Below, piece after piece: positions 16,862-25,466 of a stretch of 64,000 nucleotides of DNA. The translations under genes were made by a program, and so were the position numbers. The stretch covers positions 682,001 to 746,000 of the forward strand of contig JAFKAC010000025.1 of NCBI GenBank assembly GCA_025766275.1. The letters run 5' to 3'. The stretch comes from Lactarius indigo. Its lineage: Eukaryota > Basidiomycota > Agaricomycetes > Russulales > Russulaceae. Numbering within the stretch: the first letter of the stretch is position 1; every line of letters begins with the position of its first letter. The notes beneath the pieces were generated by a model. It had not been told where the DNA came from and ran no database searches. It worked only from the letters and a program-made list of their open reading frames with translations.

Positions 16862-17374
16862 TGTCACGGTTCGAGTTTCACTGTACGCAAACCCTTACTG
16901 CACCGGTTGCAACTATGGCGGTAAGGTAGATTAGTTGTGGACTTAGGCAATTATGATGTAGCACAATAGGTGATATGGTGGATAGCTGACTGATACAATG
17001 ACTCGACCCATATACTAGTAGTAGTAGTATTAGGGTTTGCTCTGTTTCTGCGATACGTTGGATGCTACTTACCGTGACTCATAGCGGCGCTTGTAAGCCC
17101 ACTCGACTTGTATTTATGGTAGCTGGCGAAGACCAAGATATGCCATCTTGGTCTTCTTGAATCGTCACTTGTCTCGTGGAATCATCTCTCTCTTCTCTCT
17201 TCACCTTTCTACTCTCTATCCTTAAGAAGTCCATCATCTCGGGAACATCTTGTCGGTGTGCCTTCGTGCATTCACTCAGGCAAGAGCATGGGTCTTTGAA
17301 CCATTGTGTCTATTCGCTAAGTTGTTACCGCCTCTACCAAGCTCAAGTCGAGCTAACGTTGTAACAACGTTACA
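16862..17374 (+). mobile_element. Solo LTR of the element-1 family, plus orientation, TSD GGAGG
   Basis: 513 bp starting TGTCACGG and ending GTTACA. It is the reverse complement, with moderate divergence, of the LTRs at 17689 and 24988: shared CCGGTTGCAACTA, GGCGGTAAGGTAGATTAGTTG, ACTAGTAGTAGTAGTATTAG and CCATCTTGGTCTTCTTGAATC blocks. It is flanked by GGAGG at 16857-16861 and 17375-17379, a perfect 5-bp target duplication, so it is a solo LTR left by intra-element recombination after a normal insertion. It retains the AAGACCAAGAT / ATCTTGGTCTT pair used for self-priming. Confidence 0.9.
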
Positions 17375-17674
17375 GGAGGGGGGGGAGGAGAGATAGGGGA
17401 TGTAGCTGTCCTGTGTCTGCACCTCATTCCTACGCCTCCTCCTTGTGCGCAAACGGGAGCGGTGGCGGCAGCTTGTCCCACGTTCGCATGTCCTGTTCAT
17501 GCATGAACAAGGGGAGTGGGGGCATACCTGTCATGCCCCCATTGCATGCAAATGGGGGGTGCCACTCTTGCACACCCCCCCATTTGTGAGTCAATGGGGG
17601 CGAGGGTTTGGGTCTCCTATTCAACATGAATGGGGACGGGGAGGCGAAAGGGGACATACCTGTCCCGTGCCTTC
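17375..17674. repeat. GC-rich degenerate repeat block, right part
   Basis: Continuation of the block at 16170-16861 (GTGCGCAAACGGGAG, CATGCAAATGGGGGGTGCC). Ends at the edge of the older LTR at 17675. Confidence 0.5.
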
Positions 17675-17688
17675 TGTAACACCATCAC

Positions 17689-18167
17689 TGTAACGCCGTC
17701 ACGACGTTAGCTCGACTTGAGCTCTGTAGAGGCGGTAACAACTTAGCGATCTTCTTGAAGACACGAAGGTCCAAGCGTAGGTGATGGTGAACACTCGAAG
17801 GCGCACTCCTTATAAGCGATGATAGAGAGGAAGAGAGAGAGAGGGAGAGAGAGAGAGATAGGAAGGAACAAGTGACGATTCAAGAAGACCAAGATGGCGT
17901 ATCTTGGTCTTCACAAGACAGATTAAATACAAGTCGAGCAGGCTTTCAAGCGCTGCTATGAGTCACGGTAATGTAGCGTCCAACGTGTCGCGTAAGTAAC
18001 TCGAATCCTAATACTACTACTACTAGTATTAGTGGCGTAGTCCTCAGTCAGCAATCATCGCGCGATCTCCTATCGTACCCGTAATCGCCTATCGTAAGTC
18101 CGCAACTAATATACCTTACCACCGTAGTTGCAACCGGTACAGTAAGGGTATGAGTCGAAACGTAACA
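17689..18167 (-). repeat. Element 1 3' LTR (479 bp)
   Basis: Downstream LTR of element 1 in transcriptional order. Differs from its partner at about four sites near 17910, 18080, 18112 and 18121 (three transitions, one transversion by eye). Contains a GA-rich tract at about 17825-17865. Confidence 0.92.
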
Positions 18168-18198
18168 TCACCCTCTCTTCTAGCGTGAGACCCCTGGC

Positions 18199-21100
18199 TC
18201 ACCGAAAGTTGCGGGCCGGCCAATCGCGCTGTTCGTCGGCAATGCGTTCCAACGCGGTGGCGCGCTCCAAGCGGTAGATTGCGTCGCGTCGATCGTCCTG
18301 TGCACATTCGATCATGGCGCGGAGCTGACTCACCCTCGCCCGGAGTCTGTCCAGCTCGTAGCTGGCCGCGCGGAAGCGCGTAACCTCGGCGGTGAGCGAC
18401 TCGTCGTTGATGCGGTTGAGCGCGCGGTCGGTGATCTTATCCGCCTCGAAAACGACGAGGTCCTCGTGCGGATACGTGGGGCGGAGCGCCGCGGATACGT
18501 GGGGTTCTGCATAGAGGGGCTTACCATAGACGTGTGGCGAACCCGGTATGACTCCCAATATGAGGGGGTCTGCCCCTCCGATGATTTGGACGTGCGACGC
18601 GTCCCTTTCTACTCCGTCTGGCCCGGTGATGGGGTATCGAATGTGATGGGGTCGTCGGTTCGCCCGGAACCCTTCAGGCGCAATGACATGCGCGGGGTCC
18701 TCGGCGGCGGTGAACGGACGGTGATCGGCGGCACCAGGCACGCGCACACGTCCTCGATACATGGGGGACCCGTCGGAGTAGACGAGCCAGGGCGTGACGA
18801 GGGGATTATCAGGGTCGCGTTTCATTCGAAGGAAGGTGTGTCTCGCCGGGTAATAATCTTCGTCGTCATGGCCAGCCTCAGCTGCCGCCATCGCTGCCGC
18901 CGCTCGCGCATCTCCCTCAGTCGGGCCGCTGCTGAGTCCAACTGCTCCTTCTGCCATGCTGCCGCTACCCTCTTCCAACCCTCCAACTCGTACTCCATCA
19001 GCGCTTGAACGCTGGTCGTTGCTTGGGAAAACTCCGCGAACGCCGATGAGGTCGTCGCTTGGGGGGATAGCGGCGATGGGTTCGCGTTCGCCGCGATCGT
19101 TTCGGAAGACGTGGACGACGGCTCGGTCGTCGTCAGGGGTGGTCGTCGGGTCTGGGAATCTGGTGACGACGTTGATCCATTCTTGTGCGGTGATGGGCCC
19201 CTCTGCTGGTGTAAGAGGTGTCCATGGCGTGAGCTGAGTGTTGGGAATTTCGGTGTCGCTGTCTTCTGCCAAGAGGGCACGGGCGTCTTCTGCGAGGGAG
19301 TCGAGGAGTTGCGCCTGTGTGACATGTCGTAGTGGGGAAGTGGGCATGAGAGTGATGGTAGAGCGAAGGAAGAGGGGATGACTGTCCTCTGTCCGGGCAA
19401 CTCCCACTTTATCTCTTTTACCGTGGGTTTGCGCTTCCTGATACAGGCGAAGTGCTTCCGGCGCAAAGACGTCGTCTTTGTTGACCCACTGGTTCTCCGA
19501 GTCTGGGTACCCCTTCCATTTGATCAAGTATTGGAGGCGCCTTCCTCTGCCGAAGTGCCGAGTGTCTAGAATGGCCTCGACTTCATATTCCTCTTCTCCA
19601 TCTATCAGTTCGGGCGGTGGCCGTGTGAAGTTCTCCCCGTGCAAGGAAGTTTGCTTGTATGGTGTGAGAAGATCGATGTGAAACACTGGATGGATGCTCC
19701 ACTGCGTGGGAAGTTCCAATCGATAGTTGTAAGGGGACATCACCTGCACCACCCAAAAGGGTCCATGACGTCGCGCCGCTAATTTCGCTGTAGGTTGATT
19801 GGTTCGGAGATGTTTGCCCTCGAGCCATACGAGATCATTGATGTTGAACTTGGGCGTATCTTTGTTACGCACCCATGACTCTTGCGCCTTCTTCATAAGG
19901 CGTTGGGCGGCGTCCCTGGCCTCCTTTAGCTGCGTCAGTCGCGCGGTTGTGAGGGGAATGGGAGACGGCTTATCCGTCCAGTCCGCTTGGGGATTATACC
20001 CCATCAGAAGTTGGAACGGCGACTCTTTAGTGTGTTCATGTGGCCAGTTGTTATGCGCAAATTCGGCGATTGGTAGATAAGCTTCCCAGTTGTCTTGCCG
20101 CTCATTTACCCAGAAGCGTAGGTACTGTTCCAGCCATTGGTTAGTTCGCTCGGACTGTCCATCAGTACGTGGGTGATATGCGGTGGATATGTTCTGTTGA
20201 ATTCCCAGAATGCGGCATACTTCTCTGGTGAACTTGGATGTGAAGCGTGGGTCGCGGTCGCTTATTATTTTGCGCGGCAATCCGAAGCGCTTGAACACTT
20301 GGGCGACATACAGAGTCGCCGTTTCTTCTGCGGTGATTTCTTCTCGGCATGGGATAAAGATTGAGGCCTTGCTGCAGTCGTGGTCCGTGACCGTCAGTAT
20401 ACTATCATACCCCTTGGAAACAGGGAGCTTGGTGATGAAGTCTACCGCCACCGTGTGAAACGGCGTGGCTTCCAGTATTGGTGTGATGGGATGTAACGCG
20501 GCTCGTATGGGCCTCGTGTTGACCTTATTCCTCTGACATTCTGCGCAACCTTGTACGTATTCATATACGTCCCTTCGGAGTTGCGGCCACCAGTAGTGTC
20601 TCTCCAGGATGCGTTGAGTTTTTGCAATTCCCGGATGGCCATGTATTGGCAGGTCGTGATGGTCATGTATAAGTACTCGTTGAGTCGATGCTGGCCCTGT
20701 GATTACGAACCTGCCGTCTTTGTACCATTCTCCTTGTATCTTCTTGAGGTGATAAGGGTCGACCCATATTTTGATCACCTCCTCATCTTGTTGGTGGCGT
20801 GGTTGCAGTAGGTTTGGATTTGCGACGAATGTGCGCGCAGTGTTAAGGGTTCGTACGAAGATTTCGGGGGGTAAGACCACCACTTCGCTGTTGTCCTTGA
20901 CGCCTTGGTCGTAATCCGGTCGTCTTGACAACGCATCTGCCCGCCCGTTGTTCTTTCCCTTAATGTGATGAATTTCGAAGTCGTATTCAGAAAGTTCGAG
21001 TACTTCCCTGGCGACTCGCCTGCTGATCTTCTGTGGTGATTTCCAGTACTGTAGGTTCAGATGGTCTGAATAGATTTTGATCTTGTGGGGGGCACCCGCG

Positions 21101-22428
21101 AGGAGTGGTCGCCAATTCCGTAGGGCCTTAACTATTGCGAGCAGTTCTAGGTCGTAGATGTCGTAGTTTCTTTCGGCTTCGGAGAGCGTCGCCAAGTAGT
21201 AGCCTATGGGATGTCGCTTGCCGTCAGATTTCTTTTGTAGTAATACGGCTCCCACCGCATAGCCCGAAGCGTCCACTTCCAATTCGAATGGGTCTTGAAG
21301 GACGGGGTGTGCTAGCACCGGTTCTTCCGTCACGAGTCGTTTTAGGGTGTCAAACGCCCTTTCTTCCTCTTCAGTCCATTGCCAATCTTCGTCTTTTCGT
21401 GTTAGTTTGGTGAGTGGCTTGGCGTGAGTTGCGAAACCGCGGATGAAGAGTCTGTAAAAGTTACAGAAGCCGAGAAAGGAGCGGACGTCTTTGACCTTTG
21501 TTGGTGTTGGCCAGTCCTTGATTCCTTGAACTTTTACAGGGTCCATTCGAGTTACCCCCCTTTCAAGGATTACCCCCAGGTAATCCATCCGCGGTTGATG
21601 GAACAGGCACTTCTCAAGTTTGAAGTAGAGGTCGTGTTCCTCCGCGACGCGCAAAACATCGCGGACGGCGTCTGTATGGGCCGTTAGATCGTGATCGAAG
21701 TGAGTAGCGATACCAATATTGTCCATGTAGACGCGTATGGTAGTGCCCAGCCGTTCGTGCTTCGCTATGGTGTCGCGATAGATGTGGTTCATCATGGCTT
21801 GGAAGGTGGCGGGGGAGTTAGTGAGCCCGAAGAACATGACCGTGGGTTCGAAGAGGCCGAACTTGGTTTTGAACGCCGCCTTCTCTTGGTCGCCGTCACG
21901 AATGCGTATGTTGTTGTAGCCCCATCGGATGTCGAGTTTGGTGTAGATATGGGCATTGCTGAGGTCAAGGATGAGGTCTTGTATTAACGGTAGCGGGTAT
22001 TGATTCTGAATGGTGTGGGAGTTGATGACCCAGTAGTCCTGTACCGGGCGTAGTTTTCCGTCCTTCTTTTTAATGAAGAAAAAGGAGGATGCGTACGGAG
22101 AGATGGAGGGGCGTAGATACCCTTGCTTTAGTTTTTCGTCTAGGAACTCTTTGAGTTCGCCTTCTTCTTTTTGGGTCATAGGGTAGATTTTGCAGTCGAT
22201 GGCGGCCGGCGCGGATGGCTTGAAGTCTATTGCATGATCCCACGGCCTTGCCGGGGGGAAGCGGTGCGAGGCTTGCTTGTTGAAAAGTCTGGTGAACATT
22301 GCGTATTCCTGAGGGAGCACCGCTGCCGTTTGTTGTTGTTTCGCTTGTATGGCCAATTCCGTCGAGGTGGTGGCTTTAGCGAATGTTTCTTCTTCTAGTT
22401 CCCGTACAATGTCTTCCTTTTCGGCCAC
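18199..22428 (-). CDS. Element 1 pol: RT, RNase H, integrase, chromodomain and C-terminal extension
   Basis: 1,409-codon frame continuing the protease frame after one TGA (22438-22440). RT: YPMTQKEEGELKEFL, SSFFFIKKKDGKLRPVQDY, and active site YMDN at about residue 234, where the family has YMDD. Residues normally DYR are DYW (about 22030). RNase H: FELEVDASGYAVGAVLLQ to KNNGRADALSRRP. Integrase: HHCC zinc finger (HGHPGIAKTQRI, CAECQRNK) and a DD35E core (AVDFITKLP, ISDRDPRF, DGQSERTNQWLEQ). Chromodomain: YEVEAILDTRHFG and LQYLIKWKGYPDSENQW, about residues 935-985. The last ~220 residues form a conserved extension (TPWLVYSDGSPMYRGRV, YGKPLYAEPHV, and a coiled-coil end). The active-site change predicts a dead RT; the other catalytic residues I can see are present. 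Confidence 0.9.
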   Translation of the reverse strand: MAEKEDIVRELEEETFAKATTSTELAIQAKQQQTAAVLPQEYAMFTRLFNKQASHRFPPARPWDHAIDFKPSAPAAIDCKIYPMTQKEEGELKEFLDEKLKQGYLRPSISPYASSFFFIKKKDGKLRPVQDYWVINSHTIQNQYPLPLIQDLILDLSNAHIYTKLDIRWGYNNIRIRDGDQEKAAFKTKFGLFEPTVMFFGLTNSPATFQAMMNHIYRDTIAKHERLGTTIRVYMDNIGIATHFDHDLTAHTDAVRDVLRVAEEHDLYFKLEKCLFHQPRMDYLGVILERGVTRMDPVKVQGIKDWPTPTKVKDVRSFLGFCNFYRLFIRGFATHAKPLTKLTRKDEDWQWTEEEERAFDTLKRLVTEEPVLAHPVLQDPFELEVDASGYAVGAVLLQKKSDGKRHPIGYYLATLSEAERNYDIYDLELLAIVKALRNWRPLLAGAPHKIKIYSDHLNLQYWKSPQKISRRVAREVLELSEYDFEIHHIKGKNNGRADALSRRPDYDQGVKDNSEVVVLPPEIFVRTLNTARTFVANPNLLQPRHQQDEEVIKIWVDPYHLKKIQGEWYKDGRFVITGPASTQRVLIHDHHDLPIHGHPGIAKTQRILERHYWWPQLRRDVYEYVQGCAECQRNKVNTRPIRAALHPITPILEATPFHTVAVDFITKLPVSKGYDSILTVTDHDCSKASIFIPCREEITAEETATLYVAQVFKRFGLPRKIISDRDPRFTSKFTREVCRILGIQQNISTAYHPRTDGQSERTNQWLEQYLRFWVNERQDNWEAYLPIAEFAHNNWPHEHTKESPFQLLMGYNPQADWTDKPSPIPLTTARLTQLKEARDAAQRLMKKAQESWVRNKDTPKFNINDLVWLEGKHLRTNQPTAKLAARRHGPFWVVQVMSPYNYRLELPTQWSIHPVFHIDLLTPYKQTSLHGENFTRPPPELIDGEEEYEVEAILDTRHFGRGRRLQYLIKWKGYPDSENQWVNKDDVFAPEALRLYQEAQTHGKRDKVGVARTEDSHPLFLRSTITLMPTSPLRHVTQAQLLDSLAEDARALLAEDSDTEIPNTQLTPWTPLTPAEGPITAQEWINVVTRFPDPTTTPDDDRAVVHVFRNDRGEREPIAAIPPSDDLIGVRGVFPSNDQRSSADGVRVGGLEEGSGSMAEGAVGLSSGPTEGDARAAAAMAAAEAGHDDEDYYPARHTFLRMKRDPDNPLVTPWLVYSDGSPMYRGRVRVPGAADHRPFTAAEDPAHVIAPEGFRANRRPHHIRYPITGPDGVERDASHVQIIGGADPLILGVIPGSPHVYGKPLYAEPHVSAALRPTYPHEDLVVFEADKITDRALNRINDESLTAEVTRFRAASYELDRLRARVSQLRAMIECAQDDRRDAIYRLERATALERIADEQRDWPARNFR

Positions 22429-22437
22429 AATGAGGGC

Positions 22438-22926
22438 TCAGATGGTCGTTGTCGATAGCAGTGCTTCGTTTGTGGCCAACATTATTGGCTGCATGTCGGG
22501 GTGTAAGGTTGCGGTAGCCCAGCTAATCGTTGGTTCGAAGGCGCTTAGCCATGGGTAGCCTAGCACCATGTCTTCGCTTCCAAGGTCAGTGACCAGGAAG
22601 GTCATTTGCTTTATCTGTCCTCGTGTTTTCACCTCTAGGTTAACGTAATGAGTGATTAACCCAGCTTTATTTTCCGTGTTGTCTATATTCCATATCTTGC
22701 GGGGCGTACTCAACGGCTGTATTTGGATACCCGCTCGTTTGGCCAGGTTGGGTCGGATGAAGTTGTCGGTTGCGCCAGAGTCGACTAGCGCATTTGTTTC
22801 AGTCATTTGGTAATTCGTACGGACAGTCACTGGGATTCTCATAGATCGGTAGCGCGTTGTCACAATTACAGAATTACATTGAAGAGCCCTCACCCAGACT
22901 GACGGGTTCAGGCGTCCCGAAAACCC
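22438..22926 (-). CDS. Element 1 protease segment, entered by -1 frameshift and ending at an in-frame TGA
   Basis: Aspartic protease region read in the -1 frame relative to gag: FSGRLNPSVWVRALQCNS, then the catalytic ALVDSGATDNFIRPNLAK and the flap-like WNIDNTENKAG. It ends at TGA 22438-22440. The RT frame continues in the same phase directly after it, and in element 3 the same region is uninterrupted. The TGA is therefore either an inactivating CGA-to-TGA change or, less likely, a readthrough stop. The likely entry point is the GGGTTTT heptamer at 22926-22920. An open frame extends upstream to 22998 but overlaps gag. Confidence 0.8.
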   Translation of the reverse strand, partial: GFSGRLNPSVWVRALQCNSVIVTTRYRSMRIPVTVRTNYQMTETNALVDSGATDNFIRPNLAKRAGIQIQPLSTPRKIWNIDNTENKAGLITHYVNLEVKTRGQIKQMTFLVTDLGSEDMVLGYPWLSAFEPTISWATATLHPDMQPIMLATNEALLSTTTI

Positions 22927-24968
22927 TCCTTTCCCCATAGATCTTGAAGTATAAGATCCTTTACTTCGTCCGTACTGTTGGCCACCTGTGTGAGCCATTC
23001 TTTAGCTTGTTCTCCTGCCGTTTTTGTGCTTGCCGCGTTGATTTGGGGTGCGGGCGTCACGCTTGGCGCCGGCGACATATACCCGGGTAGCGATGGCGCG
23101 TACTGCGACGGCGCGTACTGCGAGACGGGCCCTTGAGGATATCCAGTGGTTTCAGTCATGCGACTACTGGATGGGGTCGCCTGCCATGGTTGCGGCGTTC
23201 GCGGGTATGGGCAATTTCGTGAGAGGTGGCCGGGAGCGTGACAGTTATAGCAAAGGACATTCCTTAAGTCCCTTCGAGCTCCTCCCCTTCCTCGTCCCCT
23301 AGCTCCCGGCCCTCCCCTCGGCGGGAACGGTGGCGTAGGCCAGTCGCGATGTGGCAGCTTGTTGAAATCGATGTCTTCGGATCCCGCGAGCCTCACTTTT
23401 GCACGGTCAGCCGAGGTATCCATCGCCCACGGGTTAGTTTGCGGTAGGTTCTGCGGAAGCGTCCACCCCGCGTTGCCGCCTTGCTTCTTTGGTTGCGTCG
23501 TCGTATTTTTGTATTCATTGAGTCGTGCCTTGAGGTGGATATAGTTCTTCTGCCGCTTGAGGATGGCCCTTTTCCAGTCGTCGAACGTGACGGGGTCATC
23601 GAACTGGAATGCGTTCTTGAACAGTTCCTTGGGTAGACCCGACGTAAAGAGGTCAATGGTTTGGGGTTCATTAAGGCGGTAGTGAGCTTTCCGTGCGAGC
23701 TGTTCAAAGTCATTGACGTACTTGTCAATGTCTTCCCCCGTCATTTTGTATCCTTTCCGTAGCACAGCTTGGGCTTGCTCTCTTTCTAATGTATTTTCGA
23801 ATCTTTGGCTGAATCCATCGGCCACGGCGTCCCATAGGTCGCGAGTATAGGGGCTTATTCCCCGTTGTATCTGCCTGTTGAGCCAGTTCAGGAAGGATAG
23901 AACCCATTCGCTGACCGCTCCGCCTTTGATGTAAGAGAGGAACAGAAGGCATCTTCTGTAGTCGTTGCGCATGATAGGGGCGTCTAAATTCATACCCCAA
24001 TACACGTGCCACTGCGTTAGAAATTGGTCTACTTTGAGTCTGTCTCCATCGAAAATGGAGGGTGGCTCGCCGGTTAGTTTTTCGTTATGATGCCCCCCTC
24101 CTCCGCCACCTCCGCCACCTCCTCCTCCGCCACCTCCGCCACCTGGCGGTCCTGTGGGTGGCATTCTTGGTGGTTCGGTTCTTCGTAGATCAAACGGGAT
24201 ACCCCCTCCTGGTGGCGGTGGCGGATCTTCGCCTGGTCCTCCCGTTCCTGGTGGGAGGTCTAGTGCGGGTTGTCGTCCTGATGGGGGGTCTCCTCGATCT
24301 GACCCTATTGCCCGGAAGATGGCCGCGTCGTCTGCAGTCATTCGTACACCGGTTTCAGGGTTGATGGGCATGAGGATTTCTCGTGCCTCTTCTCGTATTG
24401 CGCGCTCTTCTTCAATAGTGACTTCTTCCATTGCTCTAGTTATTGTTGCCATAATGGCTGGTGATCGGATGTGAATTGGCTCTGGTTCGGTAATGTGTGC
24501 GGACTCAGCTCGTTCGATGAGGAGATCTTGTATTGCTCCTCCGCTAGTTTCTGTTTGGTTGGGCTCGCGTCCTTCACTCTCGTCTTGGCTTTGCTCTTCT
24601 TCTCCTTCTGATACCACTTCCCCAGTGGAGTGTTCTCGTACTTGCCCGTCAATGGGGCCCCAATCTGCTCGGCTGTTGAGCTCTCGGGCGTCGATGTCGC
24701 ACCGATACCTAGGTCCTGCTGGTCGTATGACGTCCCACTGGGAATCTATGGGATTCCACGTAACCTCCGTCCAACACAAGTGGTCGAAGTTGAACTCAAC
24801 TGGTCGGAACCTACTAGGTCCGTTGAACTCTATGAAATATCCGGTTTCTTCTTGTCTTTCCCTCCAACTAGCAGCTTGTAGAAAGCGCGTGGGGACGTTA
24901 CGTTCTCCTCTTCTTGGGAGCGTATATGGACGGAAACTCGTCCACTGGTCTCTTGTTGTTACGGCCAC
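22908..24968 (-). CDS. Element 1 Gag, apparently initiated at GTG
   Basis: 686 codons. The N-terminal ~110 residues (DQWTSFRPYTLPRRGERNV, FRPVEFNFDHLCWTEVTW, DARELNSRADWGPIDG) are strongly conserved with element 3 but have no in-frame ATG before them. The first in-frame start-like codon is GTG 24968 in context CACCGTGGCC. A Pro/Gly run follows, then a retrotransposon capsid domain (FLTQWHVYWGMN, LLFLSYIKGG, ALLRRGYKM-like region) and one CCHC knuckle (CYNCHAPGHLSRNC). It packages RNA in the virus-like particle. It ends in DLWGKEGFRDA, overlapping the protease frame. Confidence 0.88.
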   Translation of the reverse strand: MAVTTRDQWTSFRPYTLPRRGERNVPTRFLQAASWRERQEETGYFIEFNGPSRFRPVEFNFDHLCWTEVTWNPIDSQWDVIRPAGPRYRCDIDARELNSRADWGPIDGQVREHSTGEVVSEGEEEQSQDESEGREPNQTETSGGAIQDLLIERAESAHITEPEPIHIRSPAIMATITRAMEEVTIEEERAIREEAREILMPINPETGVRMTADDAAIFRAIGSDRGDPPSGRQPALDLPPGTGGPGEDPPPPPGGGIPFDLRRTEPPRMPPTGPPGGGGGGGGGGGGGGGGGHHNEKLTGEPPSIFDGDRLKVDQFLTQWHVYWGMNLDAPIMRNDYRRCLLFLSYIKGGAVSEWVLSFLNWLNRQIQRGISPYTRDLWDAVADGFSQRFENTLEREQAQAVLRKGYKMTGEDIDKYVNDFEQLARKAHYRLNEPQTIDLFTSGLPKELFKNAFQFDDPVTFDDWKRAILKRQKNYIHLKARLNEYKNTTTQPKKQGGNAGWTLPQNLPQTNPWAMDTSADRAKVRLAGSEDIDFNKLPHRDWPTPPFPPRGGPGARGRGRGGARRDLRNVLCYNCHAPGHLSRNCPYPRTPQPWQATPSSSRMTETTGYPQGPVSQYAPSQYAPSLPGYMSPAPSVTPAPQINAASTKTAGEQAKEWLTQVANSTDEVKDLILQDLWGKEGFRDA
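22920..22926 (-). promoter_or_regulatory. -1 frameshift heptamer GGGTTTT at gag/pol overlap (element 1)
   Basis: In the gag frame the codons are GAG GGT TTT CGG, giving X XXY YYZ = G GGT TTT. Slipping back one base gives GGG TTT TCG and enters the protease frame. The same heptamer lies at the equivalent place in element 3. Confidence 0.7.
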
Positions 24969-24974
24969 GGTGGT

Positions 24975-24985
24975 ATCTTGGTCTT
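24975..24985 (-). promoter_or_regulatory. Element 1 primer-binding site for self-priming
   Basis: On the minus strand AAGACCAAGAT lies two bases inside the 5' LTR. Its exact complement ATCTTGGTCTT occurs in the same LTR with its 5' end at 25194, about 30 nt after an AT-rich TATA-like TATTTAAT (about 25222-25229). This fits Tf1-type self-priming rather than a tRNA primer. Confidence 0.75.
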
Positions 24986-24987
24986 AA

Positions 24988-25466
24988 TGTAACGCCGTCA
25001 CGACGTTAGCTCGACTTGAGCTCTGTAGAGGCGGTAACAACTTAGCGATCTTCTTGAAGACACGAAGGTCCAAGCGTAGGTGATGGTGAACACTCGAAGG
25101 CGCACTCCTTATAAGCGATGATAGAGAGGAAGAGAGAGAGAGGGAGAGAGAGAGAGATAGGAAGGAACAAGTGACGATTCAAGAAGACCAAGATGGCGTA
25201 TCTTGGTCTTCGCAAGACAGATTAAATACAAGTCGAGCAGGCTTTCAAGCGCTGCTATGAGTCACGGTAATGTAGCGTCCAACGTGTCGCGTAAGTAACT
25301 CGAATCCTAATACTACTACTACTAGTATTAGTGGCGTAGTCCTCAGTCAGCAATCATCGCGCGATCTCCTATCGTACCTGTAATCGCCTATCGTAAGTCC
25401 GCAACTAATCTACCTTACCGCCGTAGTTGCAACCGGTACAGTAAGGGTATGAGTCGAAACGTAACA
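24988..25466 (-). repeat. Element 1 5' LTR (479 bp)
   Basis: Promoter LTR of element 1. On the minus strand a TATA-like motif (about 25225) precedes a predicted RNA start at about 25194. An inverted repeat of the priming sequence (AAGACCAAGAT ... ATCTTGGTCTT, 5-nt spacer) spans that start. Confidence 0.92.

Larger units (their letters stand above)
17689..25466 (-). mobile_element. Element 1: complete Ty3/gypsy chromovirus LTR retrotransposon, TSD ATCAC
   Basis: 7,778 bp bounded by 479-bp LTRs beginning TG and ending CA, with ATCAC at 17684-17688 and 25467-25471. The two LTRs differ at four positions that I can see, so insertion is recent. Transcription runs on the minus strand. It landed 14 bp inside the LTR of an older relative. 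Order: 5' LTR (24988-25466), PBS, gag, protease, RT/RNase H, integrase, chromodomain, C-terminal extension, 3' LTR (17689-18167). Pol carries a TGA between protease and RT and a D-to-N change in the RT active site, so this copy is probably not autonomous. Confidence 0.95.

Noticed and set aside
16138..16929. Long open frames on both strands (188 and 256 codons) in the GC-rich block
   Set aside because: They follow the repeat unit composition and are disrupted by nothing because the repeats lack stops; no coding signal.
18822..19466. 214-codon minus-strand frame inside element 1 pol
   Set aside because: Another-frame shadow of the linker after the chromodomain; sequence is low-complexity Ser/Pro without family resemblance.
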